A DNA stretch of 64,000 bases from Haloarcula sp. CBA1129 (GCF_008729015.1 NZ_RKSM01000003.1:62001-126000), one strand, 5' to 3'; positions 25,086 to 34,894 are shown, counted from the stretch's first letter. The notes: generated from the sequence alone by a model not told the origin. A program made the numbers and translations.

Positions 25086-25976
25086 TCACTGCAACGGGAC
25101 ACAACAGACCGGAACAGCCGCATTACGCACAACTGTCTCGGTGACACTTCCGATAAGGTAGCGTCTGAGGCCGGATCGGCCGTGTGTTCCCATCACGACG
25201 AGGTCGATATCGTGCTCCTCGATGTAAGAGAGAATCGTGCGCGCAGCCGGCCCGCTTGCGAGACTGCCTGCGACGCTGACATCCGCTGCTCGGGCACGTT
25301 CACGGACTCTCCCAAGTGCCTCCTGTCCGGTTTGTTCGAGTGAGTCGTGAATCTCAGCTGTGCCCTCAACACTGTCGAACCGACCCGTATCGACAGAATA
25401 GACCGTGTGTACCGTTGCGTCATACAACTCAGCTATCGTCACGCCCCATTCGATCGCCAGTTCTGCTCCCTGACTGCCGTCAGTCGGGACGAGAATGTTT
25501 TCATACCGCTGGTCGCCGATTTCGACGATGTCCCCGTCCGGAGTTACCGTGACGATTGGAACGTCTGCGGTCCGGAGCGTCTTTTCTGCAACACTCCCGA
25601 GAACAGCCCGTTCGAACCCTGTCCGCCCTTGTGTCCCCATAAAGATGAGATCGATGTCATGGGTCTCGACGTAGTCGTTGATCGTCTGGAACGGGATCCC
25701 AGATTCAACAGCAGTAGTGATCGGACCAGAGAGGTGGGAACGGCCGAGTCCCGCAATGGAATCGACCGCCTGTTGTGCCTCTTCCTCGAAAAGACGCTCT
25801 CGTTCGGTCTGAGCACGCGAGTCCAGATCGGGTTCGATGTCACGGGAGTCAATTACTGACAATACATGGAGGTCCGCCCCGACTGTAGCGGCGAGATCGA
25901 TACCTCGCAGTGCTCCTATCCGTGCCCCATCACTGCCGTCGGTCGGCACGAGAATCGAATTAATTGTCCGGCTCAT
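25086..25976 (-). CDS. Tandem UspA-domain universal stress protein
   Basis: The 296-residue protein holds two UspA domains (about residues 1-145 and 150-296). Each has the start of a first strand (SILVPTDGSDGA; NILVPTDGSQGA) and the ATP-binding loop G-2x-G-9x-G-S/T (GTQGRTGFERAVLGSV; GTHGRSGLRRYLIGSV). ATP binding is therefore expected. The ATG at 25976 is chosen because the first strand begins a few residues later. It converges with dabA, 33 bases away. Confidence 0.92.
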   Translation of the reverse strand: MSRTINSILVPTDGSDGARIGALRGIDLAATVGADLHVLSVIDSRDIEPDLDSRAQTERERLFEEEAQQAVDSIAGLGRSHLSGPITTAVESGIPFQTINDYVETHDIDLIFMGTQGRTGFERAVLGSVAEKTLRTADVPIVTVTPDGDIVEIGDQRYENILVPTDGSQGAELAIEWGVTIAELYDATVHTVYSVDTGRFDSVEGTAEIHDSLEQTGQEALGRVRERARAADVSVAGSLASGPAARTILSYIEEHDIDLVVMGTHGRSGLRRYLIGSVTETVVRNAAVPVCCVPLQ

Positions 25977-26399
25977 GGGCGCAGTTTGGCACACCATTGA
26001 TATAACGTTACGTTCGATTCTCACCACACTGTCGCACAGTGAACTCGGTTTTATTGTGCCACCCGTCCGTATTGACCTCTGAGAGAGCGTCTACGTACAA
26101 TCCAACCTGAGAACCACTGCATCTCTACTGTCGACGCGCTTCGTTTCCCTCGGATCATTTCGAGCGCGGTCTCAAATTGACGGCAAATTCAATGCTTACC
26201 CCCTTTCCGGGACGGCTCACAACCGTTAGTAAAACGCGACGTGAATCGTTGCAAAACGCCCATAGAGCCAGTTCGAGTACATCACGGTGCAGCGAGAACA
26301 CACATAGAAGTCGCCATACTCCACCCGACGGGCCAGCATCAGCCCAGCAGTAACTGCGCCGTCGTCGCGCCACACTCCGTGTTTTCGGAGGGGTGCCGT
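25977..26399. other. Intergenic region with a possible kinase remnant
   Basis: No intact gene is seen. In the left-middle part, minus-strand residues SRPGKGVSIEFAVNLRPRSK resemble the last strand of a histidine-kinase ATPase domain. The rest is unremarkable. Confidence 0.4.
26155..26226 (-). pseudogene. Possible histidine kinase C-terminal remnant
   Basis: The last 24 or so codons of a minus-strand frame read LLTVVSRPGKGVSIEFAVNL then a basic tail and stop, like the end of HATPase domains (V-x-S-x-P-G-x-G-x-x-F). Upstream codons in the same frame are not kinase-like, so at best this is the end of a decayed gene. A chance match cannot be excluded. Confidence 0.25.
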
Positions 26400-27428
26400 T
26401 TAGCGTGGTTTGAGCCCAATATCCTCTGCCAGTAACTCGTGTGACCGGAGTGCGTCAGCGTGGTCGCCGACGACGTGCTGAATCATCACCTCATCGACCC
26501 CGACACGATCAGACAGTTGTTCGAGAAGGTCGCTGAGCGTGTCCGGGCTGCCGGAGATTGCCCGCGGCCACTCACCGACATCCAGCGTGGCAGGCGTCGG
26601 TTCGGGCACGGCCCCAAGCTCGTCGATAGCTTCCTCGACAGATGGAGTCGTTCCAATGACCCCTCGCTCCATCCGCTTGAACGATGCTTCGGCCACGGCA
26701 CGGAGCCGTGCCGCTTTCTCGTCGGTCTCGGCACAGACCGCGTTCACCGCGACCATTCCCTGTGGCTCGCCGACGCCGCCGGCCAACTGCGACGATTCGA
26801 AGTGGTCCCGGTATTCCTCGAACGAACGGGTAGCCAAGTTCGGTCGAATGAACGCGGCGAAACAGTAGCGCAGTCCGAGTTCGCCGGCCAGCGCCGCGCT
26901 TGACGGGCTTGACCCCAGAACCCATGGGACAGGTGTTTCCGCATCTGAACGAGGGATTTCGAGATCACTGTAGGCATGACCGTCCGGGTAGCTGTCATAG
27001 AGGTGCGAGACGACAGCCTCGATTTTTTCGGCGTGGTCTTCGTCGGGGTTCCGGACACGGCGATCTGTCCCGAGTGCGCGGTCGACAGCCGGCGAACCGT
27101 TGGCCCGTCCAAGCCCCGCGTCGATGCGTCCCGGAGCGAGCGCGTCGAGAGAGCCGAACAGTTCTGCAACTTTGAACGGGCTGTAGTGATTGAGCAGGAC
27201 CGCCCCCGATCCGAGCCGAATTGAGTCGGTTTCGGCGGCGAGGTTGCCGAGCAGTACCTCGGGTGTTGTTCCTGCGAGCGTGTTCCCCATCCCGTGATGT
27301 TCCGCCACCCAGAATCGGGAATAGCCGAGACGTTCGGCCTGCTGGGCGGCATCGATGGTGTTTGCATACGCGTCAGTCGCAGTTCCGTCATCCGGGACCG
27401 GAGAGAGATCAACGATTGAGAGGTCCAT
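26400..27428 (-). CDS. LLM-class flavin-dependent oxidoreductase
   Basis: A 342-residue bacterial-luciferase-like TIM-barrel protein. It starts MDLSIVDLSPVPDDG and has the family blocks RFWVAEHHGMGNTLAGTTPEV, IRLGSGAVLLNHYSPFKVAE, GRIDAGLGRANGSP and PWVLGSSPSSAALA. The AEHH block is typical of the YhbW/MsnO8 type group of flavin (FMN) monooxygenases. The substrate is unknown. The ATG at 27428 is used because the first barrel strand follows at once. It is monocistronic as far as can be seen. Confidence 0.9.
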   Translation of the reverse strand: MDLSIVDLSPVPDDGTATDAYANTIDAAQQAERLGYSRFWVAEHHGMGNTLAGTTPEVLLGNLAAETDSIRLGSGAVLLNHYSPFKVAELFGSLDALAPGRIDAGLGRANGSPAVDRALGTDRRVRNPDEDHAEKIEAVVSHLYDSYPDGHAYSDLEIPRSDAETPVPWVLGSSPSSAALAGELGLRYCFAAFIRPNLATRSFEEYRDHFESSQLAGGVGEPQGMVAVNAVCAETDEKAARLRAVAEASFKRMERGVIGTTPSVEEAIDELGAVPEPTPATLDVGEWPRAISGSPDTLSDLLEQLSDRVGVDEVMIQHVVGDHADALRSHELLAEDIGLKPR

Positions 27429-27556
27429 ATCCGCCCACAACGGTTGTGAGCTATAACCGTTCGGCTACTAACAGTGTGAGAGTATCTCATACGGAGCGAT
27501 CACTCTGATCCGCGGCGGCCCTGTTGTTTGCCACCACTACCCGACCGACTGTGTAC

Positions 27557-28561
27557 TTACAGCGGTGTGCCACAGCCCGGACACAGCGGGGGGCTGGCGT
27601 CGGGGAGTGAAAGCCCGCAGTGTGGGCACTCGCCCTCGCCTTCTGGCGTCCGGATTTCCGAGACAATGTCGGCTGTCTGGGTACGGATTGCATTTTTCGT
27701 GGCTATTCCTGTGACCGCATCAGACGGGTCCTCCCCACGATACTGAGACAGGGCGAACTGGGCCCGCTCTGCAACAAACTCCTCGTCTGCGGTGAGAGCG
27801 TCGAGCCGTGCTCGCGGGACCGACTCAACGGAATCAACACCTGCAAGCAAACCCAGCGCTTCGGCCGCCCGGCCACGGACGTATCTGCTTTCGTCTTCGA
27901 GACATGAGACGAGCGCCTCCATCGCGTCTGTAAGCTGTTCGGGACACGCACAGCCAACAACGACGAGAGCTGTGCTCAGGTGATAGCGGATCAGTTCGCT
28001 ATCTGCTCGAAGGTGGTCGGCGAGCGAGTCGACTTGATAGCGGAGTCTCTCGGGACTTCCCAAGGCGACGTGTGCCAGAGCCTTCGCTAATTTCTCTTTT
28101 ACTTCTGGCTTGTCGAACTCCAAGCCAATGCGCAGATCCGCTACGACTTCAGGCGACGTGACAGCATCGGGGTGGTCGACGGCGACGTAGCCCAGCGCCT
28201 CTGCACACCGGGCGCGAACGTAGTAGAACTCTGACTCATCCGCCAGTCGCTCAGCAAGCGTCGAGACGACCGGAACGACACTGTCCGGCGCATCCTCGCT
28301 GACTGTGACGAACAATTTCGCCGCTGTGAGTCGTGTTGGCCGCTCGCTGTTCTCTACAAACTCGGTGAGCGACGGCAGTACGCCGTCGAACAGTTCCGGC
28401 TGTTCGTCAGCAGCCGCTTTGAGTGACCGCAAGCACGCCTGTTGGTCAGCTGGTCCGGCTGTCGAAAGCCGCTCAAGTGCTGTCAGTGCAGCAGCTTTCT
28501 GTCCCTGTTCGAGTAGTGTCGCAATCTCTGTCTCTGGAGGGGCACTGGGTTGGTCGTCCAT
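27557..28561 (-). CDS. HEAT-repeat protein with C-terminal zinc ribbon
   Basis: The 334-residue protein is built of HEAT-like helical repeats through residues 1-285 (for example VRARCAEALGYVAVDHPDAV and VRGRAAEALGLLAGVDSVES). It ends in a zinc ribbon with two CxxC pairs, CPHCGLSLPD and CPGCGTPL. HEAT arrays bind protein partners and the ribbon is probably structural, so this is likely a scaffold or assembly factor. The start is uncertain: an in-frame ATG at 28594 has GGAGG upstream, but TTTTATGG 30-odd bases before 28561 favours the later one. Confidence 0.78.
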   Translation of the reverse strand: MDDQPSAPPETEIATLLEQGQKAAALTALERLSTAGPADQQACLRSLKAAADEQPELFDGVLPSLTEFVENSERPTRLTAAKLFVTVSEDAPDSVVPVVSTLAERLADESEFYYVRARCAEALGYVAVDHPDAVTSPEVVADLRIGLEFDKPEVKEKLAKALAHVALGSPERLRYQVDSLADHLRADSELIRYHLSTALVVVGCACPEQLTDAMEALVSCLEDESRYVRGRAAEALGLLAGVDSVESVPRARLDALTADEEFVAERAQFALSQYRGEDPSDAVTGIATKNAIRTQTADIVSEIRTPEGEGECPHCGLSLPDASPPLCPGCGTPL

Positions 28562-29014
28562 CGGTTCGTTGCCGGTGGTTCCTAGAGAACCCATAAAACC
28601 CCTTGCCTCCCGGCTATTGCTCGGATCGAACACAATCGCCAACTGTTGAAGCGATTATAGCATTGCTGGCTCAACATTTGGGTATTAATATGCTACTAAT
28701 GAACCCATATATTGATTTATGGTTAGATAATGGTGTGGTTTGGACTTATCTTGGAGCTATATGAGACATTAAACACGGCATTCGACTCTAGCCGTTAACA
28801 TCGAAGCCGGTCGGTCCATCTGTCGCGTCGCATTTTAGTATAATCCGCTCACATCGGGAGGGTCGAAATATGAGTAAACACCGTACATCTCTGTGCATCT
28901 GGTAAAATAATGCTCAGCGTAACGGGTATGCGCATCGGTCCACTGGACCTGTCGAACTTACAGCCGCTGCAGACAAAAACTAAATGATGATGTAGGTTTT
29001 CGATTCGCATATAG
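28562..29014. other. AT-rich intergenic region between divergent genes
   Basis: Apart from the promoters of the HEAT protein gene and of lutC, nothing is recognised. The middle (28680-28780) is strikingly AT-rich, with ATTAATATGC and CATATATTGATTTATGG, but shows no open frame or repeat. Confidence 0.45.
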
Positions 29015-29536
29015 ATGGAAAGCAAACGCGCGTCGTTCGAGGGGGCTCTCGAAGCATTGGGTGTGACAGTTTCCACCACTACCAAGTCCGAACTCGAAGC
29101 CGCTGTTACGGAGGCGGTCACGGAGCCTGCAGTCGGGATCGCGCTCGACGAGACGGTTGGGGACGAGGCGGTTTCACTGACGGAGACGCCGGTAACGGTC
29201 GACCCCACCCCGGTCGCGCTTCGCGAGGCGGCCACCGGCGTCACCGGTGCCGAACTCGGTGTCGGCGACTACGGTTCACTCGTCCTTTCGATGACTGAAA
29301 CGGCCAGCGAACTCGTGAGCCTGTTTGTCGAGCGGCATGTCGCCATTCTTCACGAGGACGATATCAAGCCCGACATGGACGCAGCGGTGGCAGAACTTGA
29401 CGAGCGGTTCACCGAAACTAACGGGAGTGCGATTATCGCAACAGGACCGAGTGCAACGGCCGACATGGGGGCACTCGTCAAAGGGGCACACGGAGCCAAA
29501 GAGGTCCACGTCATCATCGTGGAGGAGGGGGCGTGA
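29015..29536 (+). CDS. lutC: LutC-like LUD-domain protein
   Basis: This 173-residue LUD-domain protein has the family pattern TGAELGVGDYGSLVLS, RHVAILHEDDIKPDMDAAVA and ATGPSATADMGALVKGAHGA near its end. LutC is a subunit of the LutABC iron-sulfur complex that oxidises L-lactate to pyruvate. It overlaps the next gene, a LutB-LutA fusion, by four bases, so both subunits are made together. The frame is full length. Confidence 0.88.
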   Translation: MESKRASFEGALEALGVTVSTTTKSELEAAVTEAVTEPAVGIALDETVGDEAVSLTETPVTVDPTPVALREAATGVTGAELGVGDYGSLVLSMTETASELVSLFVERHVAILHEDDIKPDMDAAVAELDERFTETNGSAIIATGPSATADMGALVKGAHGAKEVHVIIVEEGA

Positions 29537-31719
29537 CGATGGCGACGGCCGACGAACTCCGTGAACTGATGCGAACCGAAGGAGCGGCAATCGCGGAGAA
29601 CACGCAGGGGTTCAACGCGGGGCGCTACGACTCTGTTGGGGACCTAGAAGACTACGAAGCGCTCAAACAAGCCGCACGCAGTATCAAGGAGGACGCCATC
29701 GCGGAGCTTCCGGATCTCCTCGACCAACTAACGGAAACCATCGAAGCGAACGGGGGGACGGTGTACATCGCCGATGACGCCGCTGACGCGAACGAGTACA
29801 TCCGCAACGTCGTCGATGACCGAGCGGCTGACCGGGTCGTCAAGAGCAAGTCGATGACGAGCGAGGAGATCGAGGTCAACGACGCGCTCGAAGCGGACGG
29901 CGTTGACGTGGTCGAGACGGATCTGGGCGAGTGGGTGTTGCAGGTCGCCGACGAAGCCCCCTCCCACATCGTCGCGCCGGCGATCCACAAGTCCCGCGAG
30001 AGCATCGCAGAGCTATTCAACGAACGGTTCGATCCCGACGAGCCGTTGGAGACGGCCGAAGAACTCACCCACTTCGCCCGCGAGAAACTGGGCGAGCAGA
30101 TCATCAACGCGGAGGTCGGCCTCACCGGCGCGAACTTCATCGCGGCCGATACCGGGACGATGGCACTAGTCACTAGCGAGGGCAACGCCCGCAAGACGGT
30201 GGCCGCGACAGACACGCACGTCGCCGTCGCTGGCGTCGAGAAGGTCATTCCGACGGTCGCAGACCTCCATCCGTTCATCGAACTTATCGGTCGGTCGGGC
30301 ACTGGGCAGGATATCACGTCGTACGTCTCGCTATTGACGCCACCGGTTGACACGCCGGTCGTCGATTTCACCGACGACGAAACGCCGCTGTCGGAATTCG
30401 ATTCCGACCGTGACTTCCACCTCGTACTCATCGACAACGGTCGGCTGGACATGCGGGACGACGAACACCTCCGGGAGACGCTTTACTGCATCCGGTGTTC
30501 TGCCTGTTCGAACTCCTGTGCGAACTTCCAGAGCGTCGGCGGCCACGCGTTCGGCGGAGAGACGTATTCGGGTGGCATTGCGACCGGGTGGGAAGCCGGC
30601 ATCGAAGGGCTAGACGTGGCCGAGGAGTTCAACGACCTCTGTACCGGGTGTACGCGCTGTGTAAACGCCTGCCCGGTCGGCATCGACATCCCTTGGATCA
30701 ACACGGTCGTCCGCGACCGCATCAACCGCGGCAAAGACACGCCCGGGGACTGGCTCGTCGACGGCCTCACGCCCGACGAAGAAGACGATGGTGCGCCCCT
30801 GCAAAAACGCTTTTTCGGCAACTTCGAGACCGTCGCAAAGCTCGGGAGCGCCACTGCGCCCGTGTCGAACTGGCTTGCCGACACCGGCGTCTCGCGGCAG
30901 GTCATGGAGCGAGTGCTTGGCATCGACCCACGACGGGACCTGCCGGCGTTCGAGCGAGAGACGCTCGTCGATTGGGCCGCTGCCCGTGACTCACAGGTGG
31001 ACGACCCCGAACGCCGGGCGGTGCTCTATCCGGACCTGTACACGAACCATGTGCAGGTCGAGCGTGGCAAAGCCGCCGTGAAGGTGCTCGAATCGCTGGG
31101 CGTCGACGTGGTGGTTCCGCCGGCCCCGTCCAGCGGCCGCGCGCCGCTGTCTCAGGGAATGGTTGCGACGGCGACAGACCATGCCGAACGGGTCACCGAA
31201 GCCCTCGAACCATACACGGCAGACGGTCGCGACGTGGTCGTTATCGAACCGAGCGACCACGCGATGTTCACACGGGAGTACGAGCGTCTCCTTGACGAGT
31301 CGGCGTTTACTGACATTGCGGAGAACAGTTACGAGGTGTTCGAATACGTCTTCGGATTGCTCGATAACGGAGCGTCCATCGAAGCACTCTCGACTGTCGC
31401 TGGCGCTGAAATCGCCTACCACAGCCACTGCCAGCAACGGACACTCGGGCTTGAAGCCCACACTGTCGCTGTGCTCGAAGAGTGTGGCTACGACGTCGTC
31501 ACCTCTGACGTTGAGTGTTGTGGCATGGCCGGGAGCTTCGGCTACAAGTCCGACTACTACGAGCTGAGCATGGACGTTGGCGACCGACTCCGGACGCAGT
31601 TGCGTGACGACGGCGTACAAAATCGACCCGTCGTCGCTAGCGGGACCTCCTGTCTGGAGCAGATCGACGCCTTGCTGGAGCGACAGCCACGCCACCCCAT
31701 AGAGCTCCTAGCGACATAA
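29533..31719 (+). CDS. LutB-LutA fusion: iron-sulfur lactate oxidation protein
   Basis: A 728-residue fusion of two proteins that are separate in bacteria. Residues 1-300 are a LUD domain (AEVGLTGANFIAADTGTMAL). Residues 319-385 hold two 4Fe-4S motifs, CIRCSACSNSC and CTGCTRCVNACP. The C-terminal half is LutA-like with cysteine-rich CCG segments, including HSHCQQRTLG and VECCGMAGSFGY (Cys662/663). It should transfer electrons from lactate (or glycolate) to the respiratory chain, working with LutC. Start codon is GTG at 29533 or ATG at 29539. Only one clear CCG copy is seen; the usual first copy is degenerate. Confidence 0.88.
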   Translation: MTMATADELRELMRTEGAAIAENTQGFNAGRYDSVGDLEDYEALKQAARSIKEDAIAELPDLLDQLTETIEANGGTVYIADDAADANEYIRNVVDDRAADRVVKSKSMTSEEIEVNDALEADGVDVVETDLGEWVLQVADEAPSHIVAPAIHKSRESIAELFNERFDPDEPLETAEELTHFAREKLGEQIINAEVGLTGANFIAADTGTMALVTSEGNARKTVAATDTHVAVAGVEKVIPTVADLHPFIELIGRSGTGQDITSYVSLLTPPVDTPVVDFTDDETPLSEFDSDRDFHLVLIDNGRLDMRDDEHLRETLYCIRCSACSNSCANFQSVGGHAFGGETYSGGIATGWEAGIEGLDVAEEFNDLCTGCTRCVNACPVGIDIPWINTVVRDRINRGKDTPGDWLVDGLTPDEEDDGAPLQKRFFGNFETVAKLGSATAPVSNWLADTGVSRQVMERVLGIDPRRDLPAFERETLVDWAAARDSQVDDPERRAVLYPDLYTNHVQVERGKAAVKVLESLGVDVVVPPAPSSGRAPLSQGMVATATDHAERVTEALEPYTADGRDVVVIEPSDHAMFTREYERLLDESAFTDIAENSYEVFEYVFGLLDNGASIEALSTVAGAEIAYHSHCQQRTLGLEAHTVAVLEECGYDVVTSDVECCGMAGSFGYKSDYYELSMDVGDRLRTQLRDDGVQNRPVVASGTSCLEQIDALLERQPRHPIELLAT

Positions 31720-31927
31720 CCGAGCCGCGATACGCGTTCGCGCGATGAGGAATCATCTAACGCGTGTACGTCCGTTATTTATACCGCTTTTATATCCGCC
31801 ACATGTGTTGCGGCCGCGCATTGCGGTGACACCCCCGGTCCGAGATGTCGCGGGTGCCACCTGACACGTGCACATTGTGCCTTGTCCTGTCAGCGGTCTG
31901 CAATGAGAATACGCCTCCTACCGACAG
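31720..31927. other. Convergent intergenic region
   Basis: The region between the lut operon and the LarA-like gene contains GC-rich repeats of simple type (ACGCGTTCGCGCG) and TTATTTATACCGC. No gene is seen and no clear terminator is visible. Confidence 0.35.
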
Positions 31928-33277
31928 CTACTCGCGCAGCGACGGGGCAACAAACTGTCCGTTGTCGAACTCGATCGGAGATGGCTCCTCGACGACGCGC
32001 AGGTCCTCGCGGCCGCGCGCCTCCTCGACCAGCGCCGGCGACGCGTAGAGTCGGTGGAGATGCATCGTGTCGGCCGCACGGAGCACACGAACGGTGTCGG
32101 TGTCGACGACCCCTATCGTCGACAGCGTGGCGACGATGCCAGCCCGGTCAGTTTCGACCACTGGCGGTAGTTTCACCCCGCGAATCGTGCTCGCAGTGAG
32201 CGCATTGATAAGCGACGTCTGTGCGTCGAGGTCTGCGACGATGTCCTCGTGGATGACATCCGCCGAGCCGACGCCCATCGCGTTCCCGTGGGTCTTCTCT
32301 GTCAGCCCGCGTGTGAAGATACGCTTAATATCCGGCGTCTCGGGAGCCGGCTCGTTAATCGAGAACGGTCGGCGACCGATGACGTTGGTATCGAGTCCCT
32401 GACCGCTGATTTCCTTTCCTTGGCGGTCGAATATCACGAGATCGATATCTTCGAACGGGAGCGTCGGCATCCGTTCGTAGGCGGTCTCTAACAGTTCTGC
32501 CTCACGGTCGAGGAAGCCACTCGGCGGCACGCCCTCTATCAGCGTTGTCTCGTCGTGTTGGTCCTCGACGATTGCGACGCCGCCGACGATGGGCAGTTCT
32601 TCGAGCAACTGGCCGGTAATCTCTGGGATCATCCGCCGGAACGACCAGTCGACGGCCCACTTGTGAGCGATCTGTGCGCCGCGCTGCTTGCCCATGCCGA
32701 TGACGAGCATCTTCGAGAGCCCGCTCTCGACGGGTCCGTCGAAGTCCGTGTGTGGCTTGACGCGGTTGATGGGGATGATTGCATCAGCCGCCACAGCGTT
32801 GTCGTCGGCGACGACGGGCACGTCACGGTCAGGCGTTCGCCCGACTTCAACCACGTCCATAGTCGACCGGATTTCACAGCCGATGGCTGACTCGGTGACG
32901 CCGAGTTCGTTCAGCATCGTTCGCTGGCCCTCGCCGGTAGCGCCACCGTGGCTCCCCATCGCCGGGAAGACGAACGGCTCGTAGCCAGCGTCCGAGACCG
33001 CGTCGACGACGCCGGCGACAATCGTTGGAAGGTTCGCGATACCGCGGCTTCCGACCCCGAGTGCAACCTCACCGCCGTCGGGGACGTCGGCGAAGGAAAG
33101 CGACTCAATTGCGCGGGCCGCGTGTGTTGCGACATCATCCGGCGCTATCGGGTCCGTCTCCCAGTTCTGTTCGATGACACCGAGTTCGGGGAGTGGCGGG
33201 TCGCCGCAGGCGTCGACGATTGTCTCTTCGGGAACGGAGAGTGCGTCCGCCGCGATCTGTTGATCGCTTGTGTTCAT
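31928..33277 (-). CDS. LarA-like (DUF2088) protein, lactate racemase family
   Basis: The 449-residue protein has the N-terminal LarA/DUF2088 domain: VGSRGIANLPTIVAGVVDAV, the block FPAMGSHGGATGEGQ, and INRVKPHTDFDGPVESGLSK. LarA uses a nickel-pincer cofactor to interconvert hydroxy-acid enantiomers. Whether this protein is a true racemase is uncertain because many relatives have other substrates, and no larBCE cofactor genes are visible. Its place beside the lactate oxidation genes and a glycerate kinase fits hydroxy-acid catabolism. The ATG at 33277 is chosen over several close in-frame ATGs at the CATATG cluster. Confidence 0.78.
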   Translation of the reverse strand: MNTSDQQIAADALSVPEETIVDACGDPPLPELGVIEQNWETDPIAPDDVATHAARAIESLSFADVPDGGEVALGVGSRGIANLPTIVAGVVDAVSDAGYEPFVFPAMGSHGGATGEGQRTMLNELGVTESAIGCEIRSTMDVVEVGRTPDRDVPVVADDNAVAADAIIPINRVKPHTDFDGPVESGLSKMLVIGMGKQRGAQIAHKWAVDWSFRRMIPEITGQLLEELPIVGGVAIVEDQHDETTLIEGVPPSGFLDREAELLETAYERMPTLPFEDIDLVIFDRQGKEISGQGLDTNVIGRRPFSINEPAPETPDIKRIFTRGLTEKTHGNAMGVGSADVIHEDIVADLDAQTSLINALTASTIRGVKLPPVVETDRAGIVATLSTIGVVDTDTVRVLRAADTMHLHRLYASPALVEEARGREDLRVVEEPSPIEFDNGQFVAPSLRE

Positions 33278-33395
33278 ATGCGGCATATCAACCCATCTGT
33301 TCATAAACGTGACCCACGGCTCGGCTGAACTGTCTCCGCCTCCCGTCACAGTCCAGCAATCCGGCAGCCGTGCCTGAGAACAGTCGCGTGTAAAA

Positions 33396-34730
33396 TCACT
33401 CGCTCGTGTCCGGGATAACGAGTACGGCCACATCGTTGACGTTGGTGCCGGTCGATCCAGTCTCGACTGTCGCCTCTATCTCAGAGAGGTACGAGCCGGC
33501 ATCGTTTGCGAGAAGTGCCTCGTGGGCCCGTTTGCGGTCGTCGATGGCGCTCGCGTCAGCGATAGCCCCGGCCACGTCGGAGCTCCCGTCTTCGCCGTCA
33601 GTGTCGACAGCAGCGATGACTGCGTTGCCGTCGTGGGACAGTGCGCCGGAGAGGACGAACTCCTGATTGGGGCCGCCTCGCCCTCCGTCCCCTGTTACGG
33701 TCACGGTCGTCTCGCCGCCGGCAAGGAGGACAGCCGGTGGCTCGACCGGCGTTCCCGTCGCCGCAGATTCCTCGGCAATAGCGACGAGCGGCTTCGCAAC
33801 CTCCCGGGCTTCCCCGCGCAGGCGAGACGTGAGCACGAGTGGTTCGTATCCGGCTTCTCGCGCGACAGCAGCGGCAGCGTCGAGTGCGGTCGCGTTGTCA
33901 CTGATGAGATGGTTCGTGACCCGGTCAAAGACTGAATCATCGGGAAACGGTGTCTCCGCTAGTTGGCCGTCTCGTCCAACTTTGAGGTGGTCACGAACGG
34001 CTGGCGGCGGGGTGAGATCGTACTGGTCAAACACACGAAGGGCGTCCTCGTATGTGGTTTCGTCCGGAACTGAGGGACCGCTACCGATGGTCGAGAGGTC
34101 GTTTCCGACGACGTCGCTGATCAGTAACCCGGCGACAGTAGCGGGAGCCGCACGCCGCGCTATCCGCCCACCTTTCAGCTCCGAGAGGTGCTTCCGGACC
34201 GCGTTGATCTCCGCAATCGGAACGCCGCCACTGAGGAGCCTATCGGTCGTCGTCTGGAGGTCCTCCAGTGTCAGGTCTCCGATCGGAGCCGACAGAAGCG
34301 CGCTGGCTCCGCCAGTCAGGACAAACAGGACGAGCGTGTCCGCGTCGGCAGCATCGACCGTGTCGAGAATATCGGCCGTCGCTTCGACGTTTCGCTCCGA
34401 CGGTAGTGGGTGGTCGCCTACCGTACTCCGGACGGTTTCGGTGTCGATAGCTTGCTTGACGACAACGTGGCCGCCGCTGATGCTGTCACCGAGAACGGAT
34501 TCGAGTACGCGTGTCACGCCGCCAGCGGCTTTCCCGCCGCCGACAATGACGACATCGGTGTAGGTGCCGAGGTCGTACGTTGTCTCACCGACCGTCAGCG
34601 TCTCGCCGTCACGGCTGACGGTTGACATGGTTGCGGCCTCTGGCGCAGCCGCGTCCACGGCGGCTTCGATGCAATTGAGTGCTATCTCGCGTGCAGCGCT
34701 GCCAGCCAGTGCGGCCCGGTTATGAATCAT
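33396..34730 (-). CDS. Glycerate 2-kinase (MOFRL/GckA family)
   Basis: A 444-residue class II glycerate kinase. It has the N-terminal Rossmann-like domain (VVIVGGGKAAGGVTRVLE), the GGASALLSAP block, the ELKGGRIA segment and the C-terminal MOFRL domain (LLAGGETTVTVTGDGGRGGPNQEF, ending AAVDTDGEDGSSDVAG). It phosphorylates D-glycerate, feeding glycolysis from glycerate or, in haloarchaea, sugar-acid breakdown. It lies 118 bases upstream of the LarA-like gene on the same strand, so the two may be co-transcribed. Confidence 0.92.
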   Translation of the reverse strand: MIHNRAALAGSAAREIALNCIEAAVDAAAPEAATMSTVSRDGETLTVGETTYDLGTYTDVVIVGGGKAAGGVTRVLESVLGDSISGGHVVVKQAIDTETVRSTVGDHPLPSERNVEATADILDTVDAADADTLVLFVLTGGASALLSAPIGDLTLEDLQTTTDRLLSGGVPIAEINAVRKHLSELKGGRIARRAAPATVAGLLISDVVGNDLSTIGSGPSVPDETTYEDALRVFDQYDLTPPPAVRDHLKVGRDGQLAETPFPDDSVFDRVTNHLISDNATALDAAAAVAREAGYEPLVLTSRLRGEAREVAKPLVAIAEESAATGTPVEPPAVLLAGGETTVTVTGDGGRGGPNQEFVLSGALSHDGNAVIAAVDTDGEDGSSDVAGAIADASAIDDRKRAHEALLANDAGSYLSEIEATVETGSTGTNVNDVAVLVIPDTSE

Positions 34731-34894
34731 ACCACTGCTTCCATCCGAATCGGTAAAAATCTCCCTCAGAACAGTGGCACCTCAGAGGAACTATCACTGA
34801 AGCGATGGCTCAGGTGAGTATTTGTCCCTTTACTATCAGGCGCAAATAACCGGTCTCAATGTGGCTTTGCTGTTCTATCAGCAACTGGAGATGC

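Noticed and set aside
33667-34563. 298-codon plus-strand frame opposite the glycerate kinase
   Set aside because: Ser/Thr/Pro/Arg-rich antisense shadow of a well-supported kinase gene.
34188-34800. Search for insertion sequences, terminal repeats and CRISPR arrays here and across the whole window
   Set aside because: No transposase motif (DDE or HUH), no paired terminal inverted repeats with target duplications, and no regularly spaced repeats were found by eye; the AT-rich gaps at 41.5-42.1 kb and 54.7-55.9 kb were examined most closely.
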